DNA of 64,000 nt from Helicobacter anatolicus (GCF_021300615.1 NZ_JAJTMY010000003.1:222848-286847); one strand, 5' to 3'; positions 45,865 to 56,863 are shown, numbered from the stretch's first letter. Translations and numbers: made by a program. Notes: generated by a model from the letters alone, not told the origin.

Positions 45865-46703
45865 TGCGCTTAAATAAATATATTTCTCATTATGCAAAAT
45901 ATTCAAGACGCGAGGCAGATTCTTTGATTGCTAGTGGCCGTGTAAATGTTGAAAAGCAAAAGGCGGTATTGGGGCAGGAGTTGCAAGAGGGACAAAGAGT
46001 TTTTATTGATGGAAAAATGATTAAGCCTAAAAAAGAAGCCCCTGCAACTGTGATTGTGTATCATAAGCCAAAAGGAGAGCTTGTGACTAAAAAAGATGAC
46101 AGGGATCGCAAAAGTATTTTTGAGAGCCTCGGAAAAAAATATGCACATTTTACTCCTGTCGGCAGGCTTGATTTTGCAAGTGAAGGTTTGTTACTACTTA
46201 GTGATGATAAAAATATTGCGCGAATATTGATGGAAAGTGATTTGGAGCGAGAGTATATTTTAAAAATTGCAGGAAGGATTACTGAAAAAATGATTTTGGC
46301 AATGGAAGAGGGGATGATTCTTGAGGATGCAAGGGCTGGAGGGCATGAAAAAAGTAAAATTATTGCAATGAATTTTAAGCCATTTGTGAGTTATTTTATT
46401 TATAAAAATGATAGAAATTTTTCCAAACTTAAGGTAAAAATTATCGAAGGACACAACAGAGAATTGAGAAGATTTTTTGCACATTTTAAAGCAGAAGTGC
46501 TTGATTTGCGGCGAGTGTCTTATGGCTTTGTGGAGCTAAATGCCCTGCCTGTTGGAAAAGTGAGATATTTAAATAGAGATGAATATAAAAAATTACATAG
46601 TTTTGTAAAGGAAAAACAAGGGGATAGCAAGAAAAAAGAAACAGCAAATTTATACAAAAAAGATTTCAAAAAAAATAATAAGTCTTTTTATAAATCTTTA
46701 TAA
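45864..46703 (+). CDS. rluB: 23S rRNA pseudouridine synthase RluB-like
   Basis: Isomerises a uridine in 23S rRNA. The 279 residues show an N-terminal S4 RNA-binding domain (MRLNKYISHYAKYSRREAD), the RsuA/RluB core with catalytic Asp in VGRLDFASEGLLLL, KPKGELVT, and EGHNRELRRFFAHF near the end. The tail is Lys/Asn-rich. The ATG at 45864 overlaps the dnaE stop; an upstream in-frame start inside dnaE is rejected. RluB rather than RluE or RsuA is a judgement from length and motifs. Confidence 0.9.
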   Translation: MRLNKYISHYAKYSRREADSLIASGRVNVEKQKAVLGQELQEGQRVFIDGKMIKPKKEAPATVIVYHKPKGELVTKKDDRDRKSIFESLGKKYAHFTPVGRLDFASEGLLLLSDDKNIARILMESDLEREYILKIAGRITEKMILAMEEGMILEDARAGGHEKSKIIAMNFKPFVSYFIYKNDRNFSKLKVKIIEGHNRELRRFFAHFKAEVLDLRRVSYGFVELNALPVGKVRYLNRDEYKKLHSFVKEKQGDSKKKETANLYKKDFKKNNKSFYKSL

Positions 46704-46755
46704 AAATAGCTTTAAAAACTACATTCTATGATTTTAGAATATCGAGATTCCCTCT

Positions 46756-46771
46756 TTGACTTAAAAGTCAA
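46756..46771. terminator. Hairpin between rluB and cupin gene
   Basis: Perfect stem TTGACTT / AAGTCAA with a two-base AA centre, extendable by G-U and G-C pairs through CTCT and AGGG. No T tract, so assignment is moderate. It sits between convergent genes. Confidence 0.45.
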
Positions 46772-46794
46772 GGGGATGCAAGAGGGGTAGGAAA

Positions 46795-47124
46795 TTATTT
46801 TAAAATATTGTTTAAGCGCACAGCAGTGTCGTTTTTTGATAGACTAAGGCGCACGATACTATCTTCATATGCTCCTAAAGAATGCACGATCTTGGCGTCT
46901 AGAGTGACCATATCAAGAGCATTAAGCACAACTTCTTCTTGATCAATTTTAAACCAAATTTTTCCTTTTAATACTTGTACGCTAATATCAAATGGCGCAG
47001 AATGTTCTTTCATAACACAATCTTTTGGCATAGTGATTTGGATTTCTTTGGCACTTTGATTTTCATGTAGGATTTTTGTACCAAATTTTTCAAAGTTATC
47101 ATGATTCCAGTGAATAATTTGCAT
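46795..47124 (-). CDS. Small cupin-domain protein
   Basis: 109 residues, one conserved beta-barrel cupin: HSAPFDISVQVLKGKIWFKID followed by LNALDMVTLDAKIVHSLGAYEDSIVRLSLSK, given here in part. Only some of the classic metal ligands are visible (H in KEHSAPF and H in KIVHSL), so a bound metal is possible. The gene lies alone, divergent from thiF. Small cupins act in varied roles; none can be assigned. Confidence 0.78.
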   Translation of the reverse strand: MQIIHWNHDNFEKFGTKILHENQSAKEIQITMPKDCVMKEHSAPFDISVQVLKGKIWFKIDQEEVVLNALDMVTLDAKIVHSLGAYEDSIVRLSLSKNDTAVRLNNILK

Positions 47125-47265
47125 ATTTTTCCTTTGAATTTTTTGGGTAGTATAGCATTTAAAATTAGATAAAAAGTTATATTTTAAGTTGAAAAAAAAT
47201 TAAAAATTGGGCTATTTTATTCTGGCTTTGATTTTTATTGTAATTTTTCATTTCAAGGAGAGAGT

Positions 47266-48072
47266 GTGAAAATAAAATTTAATGGACAGATTGTAGATAC
47301 TTCATTTGAAAGCAGTTTGGAGTTTTTTATCCATCATAGTAAAGATGAAAATGATGTGTGGATTGTTAATGGTTTTGCAACGAAGATGAACGAAAAATTG
47401 AAAGAAAATGATGAGTTATTTTGTATTCCTAGAAATACTTTGCCACCAAAAGAAGCATTAGATTCTATGATGAGGGCGCGTCATACTCCCAGGCTTCATG
47501 AGAAATTAAAAAAGGGAAGTGTTGCGGTGTGTGGGCTTGGTGGATTGGGTTCTCATATTGCAATTATGCTTGCAAGAAGTGGGGTGGGGCGATTGCGTTT
47601 GATTGATTTTGATGTTGTTGAACCTAGTAATTTAAATCGTCAATCTTACATGGTGGAAGATTTGGGAAAATTTAAAACCGAGGCATTAAAAAGTCAAATT
47701 GAAAAAATTAATCCTTTTATTGAGGTGTGTATTCATACATTAAAAATTGATGAAGAAAATATTAAAGATTTGTTTGTTGGTGATGCCATAGTGTGTGAAG
47801 CATTTGATAGTGCTATTGCAAAGGCAATTTTGATAAAAAATCTTCATAAGTTTTTTAAGGATACAATTTTAATTTGTGGCTCTGGATTGGCAGGATACGG
47901 GGATTCTAATAGCATACAAACTAGAAAAATTGCAAATAATTTTTATATGTGTGGGGATTTGAAAAGTGAGGCAAAAGTAGGTAGAGGGTTGATGGCACCG
48001 CGTGTAAATATTTGTGCAGGACATCAAGCAAATTTGGTATTAGAGCTTTTGGCCGAGGCTTATGAAAAATAA
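47266..48072 (+). CDS. thiF: ThiF-type adenylyltransferase with N-terminal ThiS-like region
   Basis: Probable E1-like enzyme that adenylates the sulfur carrier ThiS for thiazole synthesis. The 268 residues start with about 65 residues resembling a ubiquitin-fold ThiS without the GG tail (KIKFNGQIVDT, then IPRNTLPPKE). The Rossmann core follows: VCGLGGLGSHIAIMLARSGVG, DFDVVEPSNLNRQ, the KTEALKSQIEKINP crossover, and the C-terminal VNICAGHQANLVLE. The two CxxC zinc pairs of E. coli ThiF and MoeB are absent. GTG start behind CAAGGAG. I recall a similar arrangement in Campylobacter ThiF. Confidence 0.82.
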   Translation: MKIKFNGQIVDTSFESSLEFFIHHSKDENDVWIVNGFATKMNEKLKENDELFCIPRNTLPPKEALDSMMRARHTPRLHEKLKKGSVAVCGLGGLGSHIAIMLARSGVGRLRLIDFDVVEPSNLNRQSYMVEDLGKFKTEALKSQIEKINPFIEVCIHTLKIDEENIKDLFVGDAIVCEAFDSAIAKAILIKNLHKFFKDTILICGSGLAGYGDSNSIQTRKIANNFYMCGDLKSEAKVGRGLMAPRVNICAGHQANLVLELLAEAYEK

Positions 48073-48264
48073 TAGAAATTGAAATTGTAAAAATAAAAAT
48101 CATTTTTTTGGATAATCCTTACTTTTGAGGACAAAATTTTTTTATAAAGATACAAAATGTAACAATTTAATATTAAAAGTTCTAAAAAGTTACATCAATC
48201 CTGTCTTTTGCTAAAAAACTTGTTTATCATTGTGAATAGACTATAGAAAGATAAGGAGTAGATA

Positions 48265-49500
48265 TTGAGCAAGTGGAATAAGACAGATATTATGTGGATT
48301 TTGAGTCTTTATGGCACAGCAATTGGTGCAGGCGTGCTATTTTTACCCATTAATGCGGGAATGGGGGGATTGATCCCATTGCTTGCAATGCTGGTTTTAG
48401 CATTTCCATTGACATATCTTACACATAGAGCTTTATGTAGATTTGTTTTGGAAGGGTCAGAAAAAAGTGATGATATTACAGTTGTGGGGGAAAAGTATTT
48501 TGGTAAATTTGGCGGAGGGGTTTTAACACTGCTTTATTTTTTTGCAATTTTTCCTATTTTATTAGTTTATAGTGTGGGAATCACAAATAATATTTCAAGT
48601 TTCATGATACATCAACTAGGAATGGGAGAACCAGATCGCTTGCTTCTTTCTTTTTGTGTTGTAGCAGTTTTGATGGCGGTAGTGAGTTTTGGGGAAGAAA
48701 TTATTGTAAAAACAATGTCAGTAATTGTATTTCCGTTTATCGCGGTACTTGTGATTAGTGCATTGTGGTTGATTCCAAAATGGAATGGTGCATTGTTTGA
48801 AAATATTAGCTTTAGTGGTATAGATGGACAAAATCTTTGGGTGGTAATGTTGTTGATTTTACCAACAATGGTATTTGCCTTTAATCACTCTCCAATTATT
48901 TCTTCACTAGCCGTGCATTGTAAAGAGCAGTATGGAAAAGATGCGGATAAGAAGGCTTCAAGCATTATTGCAGGAAGTAATATTTTAATGTTAATTACAG
49001 TAATGTTTTTTGTTTTTTCTTGTGCAATGTGTTTGAGCCCAGAAGAGTTTCAAGAAGCAAAGGCAGAAAATCTTCCTATTTTGTCGTATTTAGCTAATCA
49101 TTTTAATGATATGACAGTTTTTGCATTTTTAGCACCAATTGTGGCTTTTGTGGCAATGAGCAAGTCATTTTTTGGGCATTATTTAGGTGCAAGAGAGGGG
49201 CTTAATAGAATTTTATTCCATATAACAGGTGATAAAATTTCCTTGGGAATGGCCAATAAGATTACAGGTATTATTACTTTTATTGTTGCTTGGTTAGTGG
49301 CTTATAAAGATCCAAATGTTCTGGGAATTATTGAGAGTATTGGTGGTCCTATTTTGGCAATTATTCTTTATCTCATGCCTTTGTATGCAATTTATAAATT
49401 CCCTCAATTGCATAAATATAAAAATTTTGCACAAAATATATTTATTTTTATCTTTGGATTGATTACAATTTCAACGGTAATTTATAAAATGTTTTTTTAG
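48265..49500 (+). CDS. sdaC: Serine transporter SdaC
   Basis: Serine:H+ symporter of the hydroxy/aromatic amino acid permease family in the inner membrane. 411 residues with about 11 hydrophobic helices. The family N-terminus SLYGTAIGAGVLFLPINAG with helix-break Gly residues is clear, as is AFNHSPIISSLA. A TTG start follows AAGGAG by six bases. It lies 9 bases upstream of sdaA, so uptake and deamination of serine are one unit. Confidence 0.94.
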   Translation: MSKWNKTDIMWILSLYGTAIGAGVLFLPINAGMGGLIPLLAMLVLAFPLTYLTHRALCRFVLEGSEKSDDITVVGEKYFGKFGGGVLTLLYFFAIFPILLVYSVGITNNISSFMIHQLGMGEPDRLLLSFCVVAVLMAVVSFGEEIIVKTMSVIVFPFIAVLVISALWLIPKWNGALFENISFSGIDGQNLWVVMLLILPTMVFAFNHSPIISSLAVHCKEQYGKDADKKASSIIAGSNILMLITVMFFVFSCAMCLSPEEFQEAKAENLPILSYLANHFNDMTVFAFLAPIVAFVAMSKSFFGHYLGAREGLNRILFHITGDKISLGMANKITGIITFIVAWLVAYKDPNVLGIIESIGGPILAIILYLMPLYAIYKFPQLHKYKNFAQNIFIFIFGLITISTVIYKMFF

Positions 49501-49509
49501 GATTATAGA

Positions 49510-50877
49510 ATGAATAGTATTTTAGATATTTATAAAGTAGGTGTTGGGCCATCGAGTTCTCATACAATGGGACCCATGAAAATCGCAAAGCATTTTGTCG
49601 ATTTGTTGATTAATCAAAATCTTGTTGAAAAAACTACGCGTATTCTTGTGGATGTTTATGGCTCTTTGTCTCTTACAGGAAAGGGACATCAAACAGATTT
49701 GGCAATTTTTTTAGGGTTAGCAGGAAATGCGGCTGATACTGTAGATATTGATCTTATTCCTACTTTTTTAAAGAATCTAAAAGAGCAAAAATATTTAAGG
49801 GTTTATGGGGGGAAATATCAAATCCCTTTTGATGATGAAAAAGATATTATTTTTCATAAAGAATTTTTAAAGTTACATGAAAATGGTTTAAGAATCACTG
49901 CATTTAGCGGAGATGATGTGATATTGTGCAAGACTTATTATTCTGTAGGTGGAGGTAGGATTGTCGAAGAAGAGAAATTTGGACAAGAGAATCTTAGCAG
50001 TCATCAAGTGCCTTATCCTTTTTCTTCAGCTAAAGAGTTGTTGGACTATTGCAATGAAAATTCTTTGTCGATTTCTTCAATTGTGATAGAAAATGAGCTC
50101 GTATCTCACAGCATGGAAGAGATTAAAGCCTATTTTGATACGATTTATTTTACTATGAAAGCTTGTATGTTGCGTGGTTTTAATAAAGAGGGGCTTTTGC
50201 CTGGATGTTTAAAGGTAGCAAGAAGGGCACCTTTGTTATATCGTGAGTTGATTGCAAATAAAGCAAATCAAGAGGATCCAATGAGGGTTTTTGATTGGGT
50301 AAATCTTTTTGCTTTGGCTATTTCTGAGGAAAATGCATCTGGAGGGAGAATTGTTACTGCCCCTACAAATGGTGCATGTGGGATTGTTCCTGCGGTATTG
50401 TTTTATTATGATCATTTTGTTCAAAAACTTGATCAAGATATGTATATGCGTTATTTTGCTACAAGCGCTGCTATTGGTTTGCTTTATGAGACAAATGCCT
50501 CAATTAGTGGGGCAGAAGTAGGGTGTCAGGGTGAAGTAGGCGTAGCTTGTTCAATGGCGGCAGCAGGTCTTGCAGAGTTGCTTGGTGGAAATGCAAAACA
50601 AGTGTGCATGGCTGCAGAAATTGGTATGGAGCATAATTTGGGGCTTACTTGCGATCCAGTAGCAGGGTTGGTGCAAATTCCTTGTATTGAGAGAAATGCA
50701 ATTGCGTCTATTAAGGCAATTAATGCGGCAAGAATGGCACTTTCTCGTAGGAGTGATGCAAAAGTAAGTCTTGATGATGTGATTGCTACAATGTATCAAA
50801 CCGGTAGAGATATGCATGCAAAGTATAAGGAAACTTCGCAAGGTGGTTTGGCATTAACACTTAATCATTGTGGATAA
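49510..50877 (+). CDS. sdaA: L-serine dehydratase, single-chain iron-sulfur type
   Basis: Deaminates L-serine to pyruvate with a [4Fe-4S] cluster. The 455 residues have the N-terminal beta domain ([13 protein letters not shown]) and C-terminal alpha domain with cluster cysteines in the conserved stretches [29 protein letters not shown] and [14 protein letters not shown]. Forms an operon with sdaC. The pyruvate would feed the acetyl-CoA pool used by Pta-AckA at 10.5 kb. Confidence 0.96.
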   Translation: MNSILDIYKVGVGPSSSHTMGPMKIAKHFVDLLINQNLVEKTTRILVDVYGSLSLTGKGHQTDLAIFLGLAGNAADTVDIDLIPTFLKNLKEQKYLRVYGGKYQIPFDDEKDIIFHKEFLKLHENGLRITAFSGDDVILCKTYYSVGGGRIVEEEKFGQENLSSHQVPYPFSSAKELLDYCNENSLSISSIVIENELVSHSMEEIKAYFDTIYFTMKACMLRGFNKEGLLPGCLKVARRAPLLYRELIANKANQEDPMRVFDWVNLFALAISEENASGGRIVTAPTNGACGIVPAVLFYYDHFVQKLDQDMYMRYFATSAAIGLLYETNASISGAEVGCQGEVGVACSMAAAGLAELLGGNAKQVCMAAEIGMEHNLGLTCDPVAGLVQIPCIERNAIASIKAINAARMALSRRSDAKVSLDDVIATMYQTGRDMHAKYKETSQGGLALTLNHCG

Positions 50878-50880
50878 TTT

Positions 50881-50953
50881 GATAAAAAAGATCTTTTATC
50901 ACTGCTAAGAATCTTGGTTTAAAATAAAAGATATCGGGCTAAGGCTAGTTAGC
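50881..50953. terminator. Two hairpins between sdaA and valS
   Basis: First, GATAAAA / TTTTATC around AAGATC (50881-50900). Second, GGCTAA / TTAGCC around GGCTAG (about 50937-50953). They lie in the 96-base gap between convergent genes and probably stop both transcripts. Confidence 0.5.
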
Positions 50954-50973
50954 CAAAGTCCAATAGGATAATA

Positions 50974-53598
50974 TTACAAAGAGAGTTTTTGTATTTCTTG
51001 ATTTACTTTTTCTAACTTATCTTTCGCGTTTTTTAACCCTTCTTGATTTGTGGCTAAAACTGCCGCTGGCGCATTTTTGACGAAATTTTCATTACTTAAC
51101 AGATTGCTTAATTTTTCAATTTCTTTTGTGAATTTATCTCTTTGTGAGTAGAGGCGTTTTTTGATAGCACTCAAATCAATATCTTTGAGATTTAGGAAGC
51201 TCTCACAATAGTTTCCAACATCTGCAATGGCATTTTCTAGTTTTTGTTTTAAAATCTCGACATTTTTTATTTTTGCACATTTGCCAACAAATTTTTGTAA
51301 CATTTCCTTATCGACAGGTTTGTGTACTAAAAGCATTAAATGCTCGATGGTTTTTTCATTAAGATCTAGCAAAATTTTAATGCGTCTTGCAGAAGTGATA
51401 CAATCTTTGATTACCATAAATTCTTCTTGTATTTTTTCATCAAGAGAAAAATCTTCGGGATAGGGGCTAATCATAATAGATTCTGTATCTTGTAGATTAC
51501 TATGATTTAGACGATGCCAAAGTTTTTCAGTGATAAAAGGCATAAAAGGATGTAAAAGTTTTAGCGCATCTTTAAAAATACTTCCTAATTCAAAAACTGC
51601 ATTTTTTTCAACTTTGGAAAGTTCAATTCCCCAATCACAAAATTCAAGCCATAAAAAGCTATAAATACTCATTGCTGCGTCATTGAAACGATAGGCATCT
51701 AATTCTTCTTGAACTTTTTTGTTTGTTGCATTAAATTGTGATTTGATATAGCGCCCTAAAGGTGTTCGGTAGTCTTGAAGATTTGGTCTATCTATAAAAT
51801 TTTTAAAGTTTTCATCTTGTTGTTTTGCATAAAGTTCCAAAAATTTGATGGCATTTTCAAGCTTGATTAAAAATGCTTGTGTATCTTCAAATCTTTTAGT
51901 GGAAAGTTTAATATCCCTACCTTGTGCGCAAAGCATTGCAAGAGAAAAGCGTAAATTATCTGCACCATAGGTTTTGATCATATCTAAAGGATCAATGACA
52001 TTACCTTTGCTTTTACTCATTTTTTGACCAAATTCATCGCGTACTAATGCATGAAGATAAACATCTTTAAAGGGGAGTTGATGAAGCAGATTTTCTCCGC
52101 TAAATACCATACGCGCTACCCAGAAAAATAAAATATCAAAGCCAGTGATAAGCAAGGAGTTGGGATAAAATTCTTGTAGATCGTTTGTTTGATATTTGGA
52201 GGATTCTGCATTATTGTTACCCCAGCCAAGAGTGCTAAATGCCCATAATCCGGAGCTAAACCAAGTATCTAATACATCAGGGTCTTGATAAATATTTGTG
52301 CTTTGGCAATGTTTGCAAGAATCTTCATGTGCATTTTTACTTGCAAATTGTTGATTGCAATCTTTGCAATACCAAACAGGGATTCTATGCCCCCACCAAA
52401 GTTGTCTGCTAATACACCAATCTTTGAGATCTCGCATCCACGCATTGTAGTTATTTTTCCATTCTTTGGGATAAAAATTCATAAGATTTTGCTGAATTTT
52501 TTTGATTGATTCTTGTGCAATTTGTTTTTTTACAAACCATTGTTTAGAAATGTAGGGTTCAACAACATTGCCACAGCGATAGCATTTACCAATTTGATTG
52601 GTGTAGTCTTCTATTTTTTCTATAAAATTTAAATCACTAAGTTTTCTTACAATTTTTTCTCGTGCTTCTAGGCGTTCTAATCCCTCAAACTCCCCAGCTT
52701 CTTTATTTAAAATACCCTTAGAATCAAAGGTTATGATAAAAGCAAGATTATGTCTTTTGCCTACTTCATAGTCATTAATATCATGCGCAGGGGTTACTTT
52801 TACACAACCTGTCCCAAAATCCATATCAACATGAGAATCCGCAATGATAGGAATTTCGCGATTGATGATCGGTAAAATAACATTTTTTCCAATCAAATGT
52901 TGATAGCGTTTATCTTCTGGATGTACCATTACAGCGGTATCGCCAAAAAATGTTTCAGGTCTTGTGGTGGCTACAATGATGCAATCCTTAGAATCTTTGA
53001 TGGGATATTTGAGATGATAGAGTTTAGAATGGTTTTCTTCATATTCTACCTCAATATCAGAGAGTGCGCCATCATGGGTGCACCAATTTACCATATAATC
53101 ACCCTGTGTAATAAGACCTTTTTCATACCAAGTTACAAAAGCTTCTCTTACCGCATTTGCTAAGCCTTCATCCATGGTAAAACGCGCTCTAGACCAAGCA
53201 GGAGTGATGCCTAAATGGTGCATTTGTTCCAAGATTTTCCCTCCACTTTCTTCTTTCCACTGCCATACTTTTTGGATAAATTTTTCTCTCCCAAGGTTTT
53301 CTTTAGTGATATTTTGTGCAAGAAGTTGTTTTTCTACGATATTTTGTGTCGCAATTCCTGCATGATCTAATCCAGGTTGATAGAGAGTTTTATACCCTTG
53401 CATTCTCTTGTAGCGCACCATAATATCTTGCAAGCTAAAGGTGAGTGCATGACCAATATGAAGCACACCTGTTACATTTGGTGGAGGCATCATAATACTA
53501 AAAACCTTATCTTTTTTTTGAATCTTGAGATTACCTTGTGTTTCAAAATAGCCTCTTTTTAGACAAGTTTGATAGATTTCTTGATCAGAAATACTCAT
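50974..53598 (-). CDS. valS: Valine--tRNA ligase
   Basis: Charges tRNA-Val. The 874-residue class I synthetase has PPPNVTGVLHIGHAL (HIGH at about 47-50), the editing domain (ATTRPETFFGDTAV), KMSKSKGNV, the valine-pocket region (LWGH-type QLWWGHRIPVWYC, WFSSGLWAF) and a C-terminal coiled-coil arm. Two CxxC pairs (CKDCNQQ, CKHCQS) suggest a zinc. Length is as expected. Divergent from fliW. Confidence 0.97.
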   Translation of the reverse strand: MSISDQEIYQTCLKRGYFETQGNLKIQKKDKVFSIMMPPPNVTGVLHIGHALTFSLQDIMVRYKRMQGYKTLYQPGLDHAGIATQNIVEKQLLAQNITKENLGREKFIQKVWQWKEESGGKILEQMHHLGITPAWSRARFTMDEGLANAVREAFVTWYEKGLITQGDYMVNWCTHDGALSDIEVEYEENHSKLYHLKYPIKDSKDCIIVATTRPETFFGDTAVMVHPEDKRYQHLIGKNVILPIINREIPIIADSHVDMDFGTGCVKVTPAHDINDYEVGKRHNLAFIITFDSKGILNKEAGEFEGLERLEAREKIVRKLSDLNFIEKIEDYTNQIGKCYRCGNVVEPYISKQWFVKKQIAQESIKKIQQNLMNFYPKEWKNNYNAWMRDLKDWCISRQLWWGHRIPVWYCKDCNQQFASKNAHEDSCKHCQSTNIYQDPDVLDTWFSSGLWAFSTLGWGNNNAESSKYQTNDLQEFYPNSLLITGFDILFFWVARMVFSGENLLHQLPFKDVYLHALVRDEFGQKMSKSKGNVIDPLDMIKTYGADNLRFSLAMLCAQGRDIKLSTKRFEDTQAFLIKLENAIKFLELYAKQQDENFKNFIDRPNLQDYRTPLGRYIKSQFNATNKKVQEELDAYRFNDAAMSIYSFLWLEFCDWGIELSKVEKNAVFELGSIFKDALKLLHPFMPFITEKLWHRLNHSNLQDTESIMISPYPEDFSLDEKIQEEFMVIKDCITSARRIKILLDLNEKTIEHLMLLVHKPVDKEMLQKFVGKCAKIKNVEILKQKLENAIADVGNYCESFLNLKDIDLSAIKKRLYSQRDKFTKEIEKLSNLLSNENFVKNAPAAVLATNQEGLKNAKDKLEKVNQEIQKLSL

Positions 53599-53678
53599 GG
53601 GATATCCTTAAATTTTATTAATGTGGCATAAGTTTTGCTTATAGTTGATTATATCAAAATAATGCTTAAGGAGTTTAA

Positions 53679-54068
53679 ATGCGTTATGATCTAAAATCTC
53701 CTATTTTGGGATTTGAACACATTACAGAAGTGGAATTTGAAAAAATTGATGATCTTTTTGCAAAAATTTCTAATAAAAAAGAACAATTTGAGATTTTTTT
53801 GGTTAATCCGTATATGTTGCGAGAATATTCTTTTGAGATACCAAATTATATTTCTTTGCTTTTAGAGTTAAATGCACAATCTGGTGTTGAGGTGTATTGC
53901 GCAATGGTTTTACAGAAAAATAGAGAAGATTCTATGGTGAATTTTTTGGCACCTATAGTGTTTAATACACAAAATGCAAAAGCAGGGCAGGTGGTGCTTT
54001 CAATGTTGGATTATCCAGATTTTAATTTGAGCGCACCACTATCACTTTTTGTTAGTAAAAGTGCTTAA
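53679..54068 (+). CDS. fliW: Flagellar assembly factor FliW
   Basis: Binds flagellin and antagonises CsrA, coupling flagellin translation to export. The 129-residue beta-barrel protein starts RYDLKSPILGFEHITEVEFEKID and contains the IPNYISLLLELNAQSGVEVYC and FLAPIVFNTQNAKAGQVVL segments (given in part), as in FliW proteins. It is beside valS as I recall in H. pylori. TAAGGAGTTTAA precedes the ATG. Confidence 0.88.
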   Translation: MRYDLKSPILGFEHITEVEFEKIDDLFAKISNKKEQFEIFLVNPYMLREYSFEIPNYISLLLELNAQSGVEVYCAMVLQKNREDSMVNFLAPIVFNTQNAKAGQVVLSMLDYPDFNLSAPLSLFVSKSA

Positions 54069-54094
54069 CAGATTCTAGTGTTGGGATTAAAGAA

Positions 54095-55159
54095 TTATTC
54101 AGATCCCATTGCTTGGCTTTGTGCATTTGCAATAAGTGGATCAATAATAGCATCAAGATTGCCAGAGAGCATAATTTCTTCTAGGCTATAGAGAGTAAGA
54201 TTAATGCGATGATCTGTTAAGCGGTTTTGAGGGAAGTTATAAGTACGAATCCTTTCGCTTCTATCTCCACTACCAACTTGATTTTTTCTTGCTTCTGCAT
54301 TTTGATTTTGTTGAGCTTCTAATTGGGCTTCATAGATTCTTGATCGTAAGATTTTCATCGCTTTATCTTTATTTTTGTGTTGAGATTTTTCATCTTGAAT
54401 AGACACGGTAATTCCTGTAGGAATATGTGTGATTCTTACTGCCGAATCTGTTGTATTTACGCACTGTCCACCGTGACCTCCTGCACGAAAAACCTCAATA
54501 CGCAAGTCACTGGGATTGATTATCACTTCAACATCATCTACTTCAGGCATTAGCGCAACTGTAATGGCTGAAGTGTGGATTCTACCTTGGGATTCTGTGG
54601 CAGGGACTCTTTGCACACGATGCGTGCCCCCTTCAAATTTTAGTTTAGAATATGCGCCATCACCTTTAATTAGTGCAATGATTTCTTTATATCCACCGAC
54701 ATTGTTTTCACTAGAACTTATAATCTCAACCTTCCAGTTTTTTAGATCAGCATAGCGACAATATGCTTTAAACAAATCACCGACAAAAATTCCTGCCTCA
54801 TCTCCACCTGTGCCTGCACGCAGTTCTAGATAAATATTTTTTTTATCATTAGGATCTTTTGGAATAAGTAAAAATTTGATTGTTTCTTCTAATTCTTCTT
54901 TTTTGTCCTCTAGGATTTTTAGTTCTTCTTTTGCAAGATCACCTAATTCTTTATCAAGAAGCATCATTTCCTTGAGTTCAGTAATGGTATCTAGTGCTTT
55001 GATATATTCTTTAGCATTTTGTGTGATTTCTTCAATTTCGCTTTGTTCTTTGCTAAGTGCGGTGAGTTGCTTGATGTCAGATATGATTTGAGAATCTGCT
55101 AGAAGCGCAGAAATTTCATCATATCTTTTTATAATAGGCAAGAGCTTTGTAACAAGCAT
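54095..55159 (-). CDS. prfA: Peptide chain release factor 1
   Basis: Recognises UAA and UAG and triggers peptide release. The 354 residues include the coiled-coil domain, the codon-recognition stretch with [13 protein letters not shown] (PxT motif as PAT) and the catalytic GGQ in [17 protein letters not shown]. Three bases separate it from rpsT, so it is co-transcribed with it. Confidence 0.97.
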   Translation of the reverse strand: MLVTKLLPIIKRYDEISALLADSQIISDIKQLTALSKEQSEIEEITQNAKEYIKALDTITELKEMMLLDKELGDLAKEELKILEDKKEELEETIKFLLIPKDPNDKKNIYLELRAGTGGDEAGIFVGDLFKAYCRYADLKNWKVEIISSSENNVGGYKEIIALIKGDGAYSKLKFEGGTHRVQRVPATESQGRIHTSAITVALMPEVDDVEVIINPSDLRIEVFRAGGHGGQCVNTTDSAVRITHIPTGITVSIQDEKSQHKNKDKAMKILRSRIYEAQLEAQQNQNAEARKNQVGSGDRSERIRTYNFPQNRLTDHRINLTLYSLEEIMLSGNLDAIIDPLIANAQSQAMGSE

Positions 55160-55162
55160 AAA

Positions 55163-55435
55163 TTAAGCAGGGATAGCGATCTTTTTTACAGCAGCGTTAA
55201 GACGACTCACTCTTCTTGAGGCAGTGTTTTTCTTAATAATCCCCTTGCTAACAAATTTATGAAGCTCTTTGTTTGCGATTTTTAAAGCTTCTTGTGCTTT
55301 TGGTACATCATTTGCAGCTACACTCTCTCTTACTGCTTTGATGATATTTTTAATTCTTGTTCTATAATAGCGGTTACGCTCTGTTCTTTTGAGAGTCTGG
55401 CGTACTCTTTTTTCTGCTGATTTATGATTAGCCAT
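55163..55435 (-). CDS. rpsT: 30S ribosomal protein S20
   Basis: Primary 16S-binding ribosomal protein. 90 residues, strongly basic and helical, beginning [13 protein letters not shown] and ending with a [13 protein letters not shown] segment, as expected. Promoter lies in the 90-base divergent gap with glmM. It is followed directly by prfA. Confidence 0.97.
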   Translation of the reverse strand: MANHKSAEKRVRQTLKRTERNRYYRTRIKNIIKAVRESVAANDVPKAQEALKIANKELHKFVSKGIIKKNTASRRVSRLNAAVKKIAIPA

Positions 55436-55525
55436 AGCATTTCATCCTTTTTTCTATTTTAAGGTAAAATTATGCCAAAATTTTATTTAAAATGAGTTTA
55501 AAAACTACTTTTTAGGGAGAAAGTA

Positions 55526-56863
55526 ATGAGAATCTTTGGAACTGATGGTGTTAGAGGTAAAGCAGGGAGTGATATTACCCCATTTTTGGTATTAAAGCTT
55601 GGAATTAGTGCAGGATTGTATTTTAGGAAGCAGGGAGTAACAAATAGAATTTTGGTAGGTAAGGATACAAGACGCAGTGGTTATATGATAGAAAATGCAT
55701 TAGTTTCAGGGCTTACTTCGGTAGGATATGATGTAATACAAGTAGGACCTATGCCAACGCCAGCGGTTGCATTTTTGACTGAAGATATGCGTTGCGATGG
55801 TGGGATCATGATTAGTGCCAGTCATAATCCTTATGAAGATAATGGAATTAAATTTTTTGATCGTTTGGGTTTTAAACTAGATGAGAAAGCAGAAAGAGAG
55901 ATTGAAGAAATTTTTAATCATGAAGAGTTTTTATTAAATAGTTTTAAAACTCATACAGGCATTGGTAGTTCTAAGCGCATTGATGATGTGATAGGGCGTT
56001 ATATTGTACAAATTAAAAATTCATTTCCCAAAAATTATACCATGCAAGGAATCCGTGTGGTTTTAGACACGGCAAATGGTGCGGCTTATAAAGTTGCCCC
56101 AACGATATTTTCGGAATTGGGTGCAGATGTTGTAGTGATTAATAATCAACCAAATGGCTACAATATTAATGAACAATGTGGGGCAATTAGTCCGCATGCT
56201 TTGAGTGAGGCAGTAAAAAAATATCGCGCAGATGTTGGCTTTGGGTTTGATGGTGATGCAGATAGATTGGTAGTTGTAGATGATGAAGGTAATATTGTAC
56301 ATGGCGATAAGCTAATTGGGGCATTAGCACGTTATCAGCATCAAAATTCTGTATTAAAAAATCAAAAAATTGTTGCTACCGTGATGAGTAATTTTGCGTT
56401 AGAAGAGTTTTTGCAAACTTTTGGAGTAAGGCTTTTGCGTTGTGATGTGGGGGATAAATATGTTAGTGATTTGATGAAAAAAGAAGACTTAAATTTTGGT
56501 GGTGAACAAAGTGGCCATATTATTTTTAGTGATTATGCAAAAACAGGCGATGGCTTAGTAAGTGCGTTGCAGGTGATTGCACTTTTAAAACAAAGCAAGG
56601 AAAAAAGTTCCAAAGCACTCAATATTTTTGAACTTTATCCACAAAAACTAATAAATTTAAATATTACACAAAAAAAACCATTGGAAGAAATTGTTGGCTA
56701 TCAAGAATGGTTAAAAAAAATAGAATCTAAAAAAATGCGTCATTTAGTGCGTTATTCAGGCACAGAAAATAAATTGCGTATTTTGTTGGAAGGCAAGGAT
56801 AAAAATATTTTAGAAAGCACTATGGAAGAATTTAGTCAATTTTTGGCAAAGGCTTTGCAGTGA
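55526..56863 (+). CDS. glmM: Phosphoglucosamine mutase GlmM
   Basis: Converts glucosamine 6-phosphate to glucosamine 1-phosphate for UDP-GlcNAc, feeding peptidoglycan and lipid A. The 445 residues show the phosphoserine loop [12 protein letters not shown] with S99, the metal loop DGDADR, GGEQSGH and the phosphate-binding [10 protein letters not shown]. Ribosome site TAGGGAGAAAG. It overlaps lspA (GTGA). Confidence 0.97.
   Translation: MRIFGTDGVRGKAGSDITPFLVLKLGISAGLYFRKQGVTNRILVGKDTRRSGYMIENALVSGLTSVGYDVIQVGPMPTPAVAFLTEDMRCDGGIMISASHNPYEDNGIKFFDRLGFKLDEKAEREIEEIFNHEEFLLNSFKTHTGIGSSKRIDDVIGRYIVQIKNSFPKNYTMQGIRVVLDTANGAAYKVAPTIFSELGADVVVINNQPNGYNINEQCGAISPHALSEAVKKYRADVGFGFDGDADRLVVVDDEGNIVHGDKLIGALARYQHQNSVLKNQKIVATVMSNFALEEFLQTFGVRLLRCDVGDKYVSDLMKKEDLNFGGEQSGHIIFSDYAKTGDGLVSALQVIALLKQSKEKSSKALNIFELYPQKLINLNITQKKPLEEIVGYQEWLKKIESKKMRHLVRYSGTENKLRILLEGKDKNILESTMEEFSQFLAKALQ

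Noticed and set aside
47125..47265. TPP riboswitch upstream of thiF
   Set aside because: I find no CTGAGA-type thi-box or paired helices in this AT-rich spacer.
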